Origin: an uncultured Oscillospiraceae bacterium
Lineage (GTDB): Bacteria > Bacillota > Clostridia > Oscillospirales > Acutalibacteraceae
Reading direction: 5' to 3'
NCBI GenBank assembly: GCA_949292425.1
Contig: CASEZK010000039.1
Coordinates: 1-64,000, forward strand
Length of the DNA: 64,000 bases
In this document: in pieces, positions 63,216 through 64,000 of the stretch
Position numbering within the stretch: position 1 is the first letter of the stretch
How the letters are laid out: each line of letters begins with the position of its first letter
Translations under genes and position numbers: made by a program
The notes under the pieces: generated by a model
What the model saw: only the letters and a program-made list of their open reading frames with translations
Databases searched by the model: none
What the model was told of the DNA's origin: nothing

Positions 63216-64000
63216 ATGGAAAAGAGAGAAAAAAAAGATTTTTATAATAAATTAAAATTAGACAGAATAAAAGCATATTTTAATAGAAGAAAATTTAAGA
63301 GAGGTAGTTTAGCTAGTTGTATCACAATATTAGTCATAGCAGCTATAGTCATTTTAAATGTTGTGACTTCAGTATGCGCTGAAAAGTTTCCATTGAGCTG
63401 GGACCTGACTAGCAACAAAGTTTTTACGCTAACGGATCAATCAAAAAACTTTTTAAATACTCTAGATAAAGATGTTGAAATAACGCTTTTGAATGACGAA
63501 AATTCTTTTTCGGATAAAAACGAATACTTTAAACAAGCGAACACTGTTTTAAAACAATATGCTAAACTTTCAAGCAAAGTAAAAATAAACTATGTAGATG
63601 TAGTGAAAAATCCCACATACATACAAAACAATTATCCAAATGAAAACCTCAACACAAATAGTATAATTGTAAGATGCCAGAACAAATACAAGGTTATAAC
63701 TATAAATGATATTTTCGACATAAGCTATAATTATTACGGCAGCTCAGGCGTTACGGCTTCAAAGGCTGAACAAGAGCTTACAGCTGCAGTAATGTATGTT
63801 ACTTCTGAACAGCAAAACTTGATTGTTATTGTAAAGGGCTATGGAGAACAAGACTATTCTGCATTTTCAGAGGTTTTAAAGAAAAATAATTACAACATTG
63901 TAGAAGTTTCTATTTTAACTGAAGACATTCCAGAATCTGCCGACGCTGTTTTAATTTTTGCTCCTGAGCGAGATTATGACAACACAGGCAAAGAAAAATT
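63216..64000 (+). CDS. GldG-like ABC auxiliary protein, partial (runs off right edge)
   Basis: At least 261 residues, open to the last base. ATG 63216 follows AAGGAGAACAG. Cytoplasmic basic N-terminus (about 1-28), one helix (about 32-52), then SWDLTSNKVFTLTDQSKNFL, the GldG opening, and a periplasmic-type domain (NYVDVVKNPTYIQ, KAEQELTAAVMYVTSE). The C-terminus is outside the window. Confidence 0.85.
   Translation, partial: MEKREKKDFYNKLKLDRIKAYFNRRKFKRGSLASCITILVIAAIVILNVVTSVCAEKFPLSWDLTSNKVFTLTDQSKNFLNTLDKDVEITLLNDENSFSDKNEYFKQANTVLKQYAKLSSKVKINYVDVVKNPTYIQNNYPNENLNTNSIIVRCQNKYKVITINDIFDISYNYYGSSGVTASKAEQELTAAVMYVTSEQQNLIVIVKGYGEQDYSAFSEVLKKNNYNIVEVSILTEDIPESADAVLIFAPERDYDNTGKEK

Overview
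This window is low-GC (roughly one-third G+C) chromosomal DNA from a spore-forming Clostridia-type Firmicute. It probably comes from the Oscillospiraceae/Ruminococcaceae neighbourhood. The evidence is an L27 precursor with a processing site beside its Prp protease, spoVT, spoVAE, ytfJ, a spoVB-type flippase, dpaAB (dipicolinate synthase), scpAB, and a secreted dockerin protein. I cannot name the species.

Layout. 1-4.9 kb is the conserved glmU-prs-pth-mfd block on the minus strand, with glmU short and mfd carrying a large internal deletion. 5-11.3 kb holds a small DUF378 membrane protein, two polysaccharide deacetylases, a glycosyltransferase, alr, a VOC protein and a frameshifted Vat/CatB-type acetyltransferase. 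11.3-14.3 kb is a folate operon (folE-folP-folB-folK-radical SAM) in which folB and the radical SAM gene each carry an in-frame TAG. 14.4-25 kb holds sdaAB-sdaAA, a VanY-type peptidase, secA, rplU-prp-rpmA with an L21 leader, a PPK2, tmcAL and a frameshifted penicillin-binding protein. 25-32.9 kb holds asnB, a GH10-like lipoprotein-type enzyme, mtaB, an HPr-like protein without its phosphorylation sites, the dockerin protein and an orphan CARF-nuclease of the Card1/Can2 (DUF1887) type. A tRNA-Leu and a serine-recombinase tail follow.

33.5-40.9 kb is the most unusual part. It is a tightly overlapping minus-strand operon: small ORF, SPASM radical SAM, methyltransferase, NifB, NifH-like, NifD-like, NifK-like, second SPASM radical SAM. 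The D-like subunit keeps the equivalents of all three P-cluster cysteines and of the cofactor ligands Cys275 and His442. It also keeps Gln191 and His195 of Azotobacter NifD. NifB is present but no nifEN, nifV or nifA lies nearby. I read this as an uncharacterised nitrogenase-family reductase using a NifB-derived iron-sulfur cofactor, coupled to two extra radical SAM enzymes.

41-64 kb returns to core genes: spoVT, spoVAE, a two-component system with an HtrA protease, a GlmU acetyltransferase-like protein, a SpoVB-type flippase and degV. A dead group II intron follows. Then come ytfJ-DUF2953-scpB-scpA-M50 protease, an XRE regulator followed by decayed DNA, serS, murC, dpaAB behind a sigma-K-like promoter, rpsO-pnp, tRNA-Arg and a Gld-type ABC exporter that runs off the right edge.

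A second theme is decay. At least five genes are interrupted (mfd, vat-like, folB, a radical SAM gene, a PBP), and folK appears to have lost its normal start. This points to recent genome erosion, or to sequence or assembly error, and needs read-level checking.
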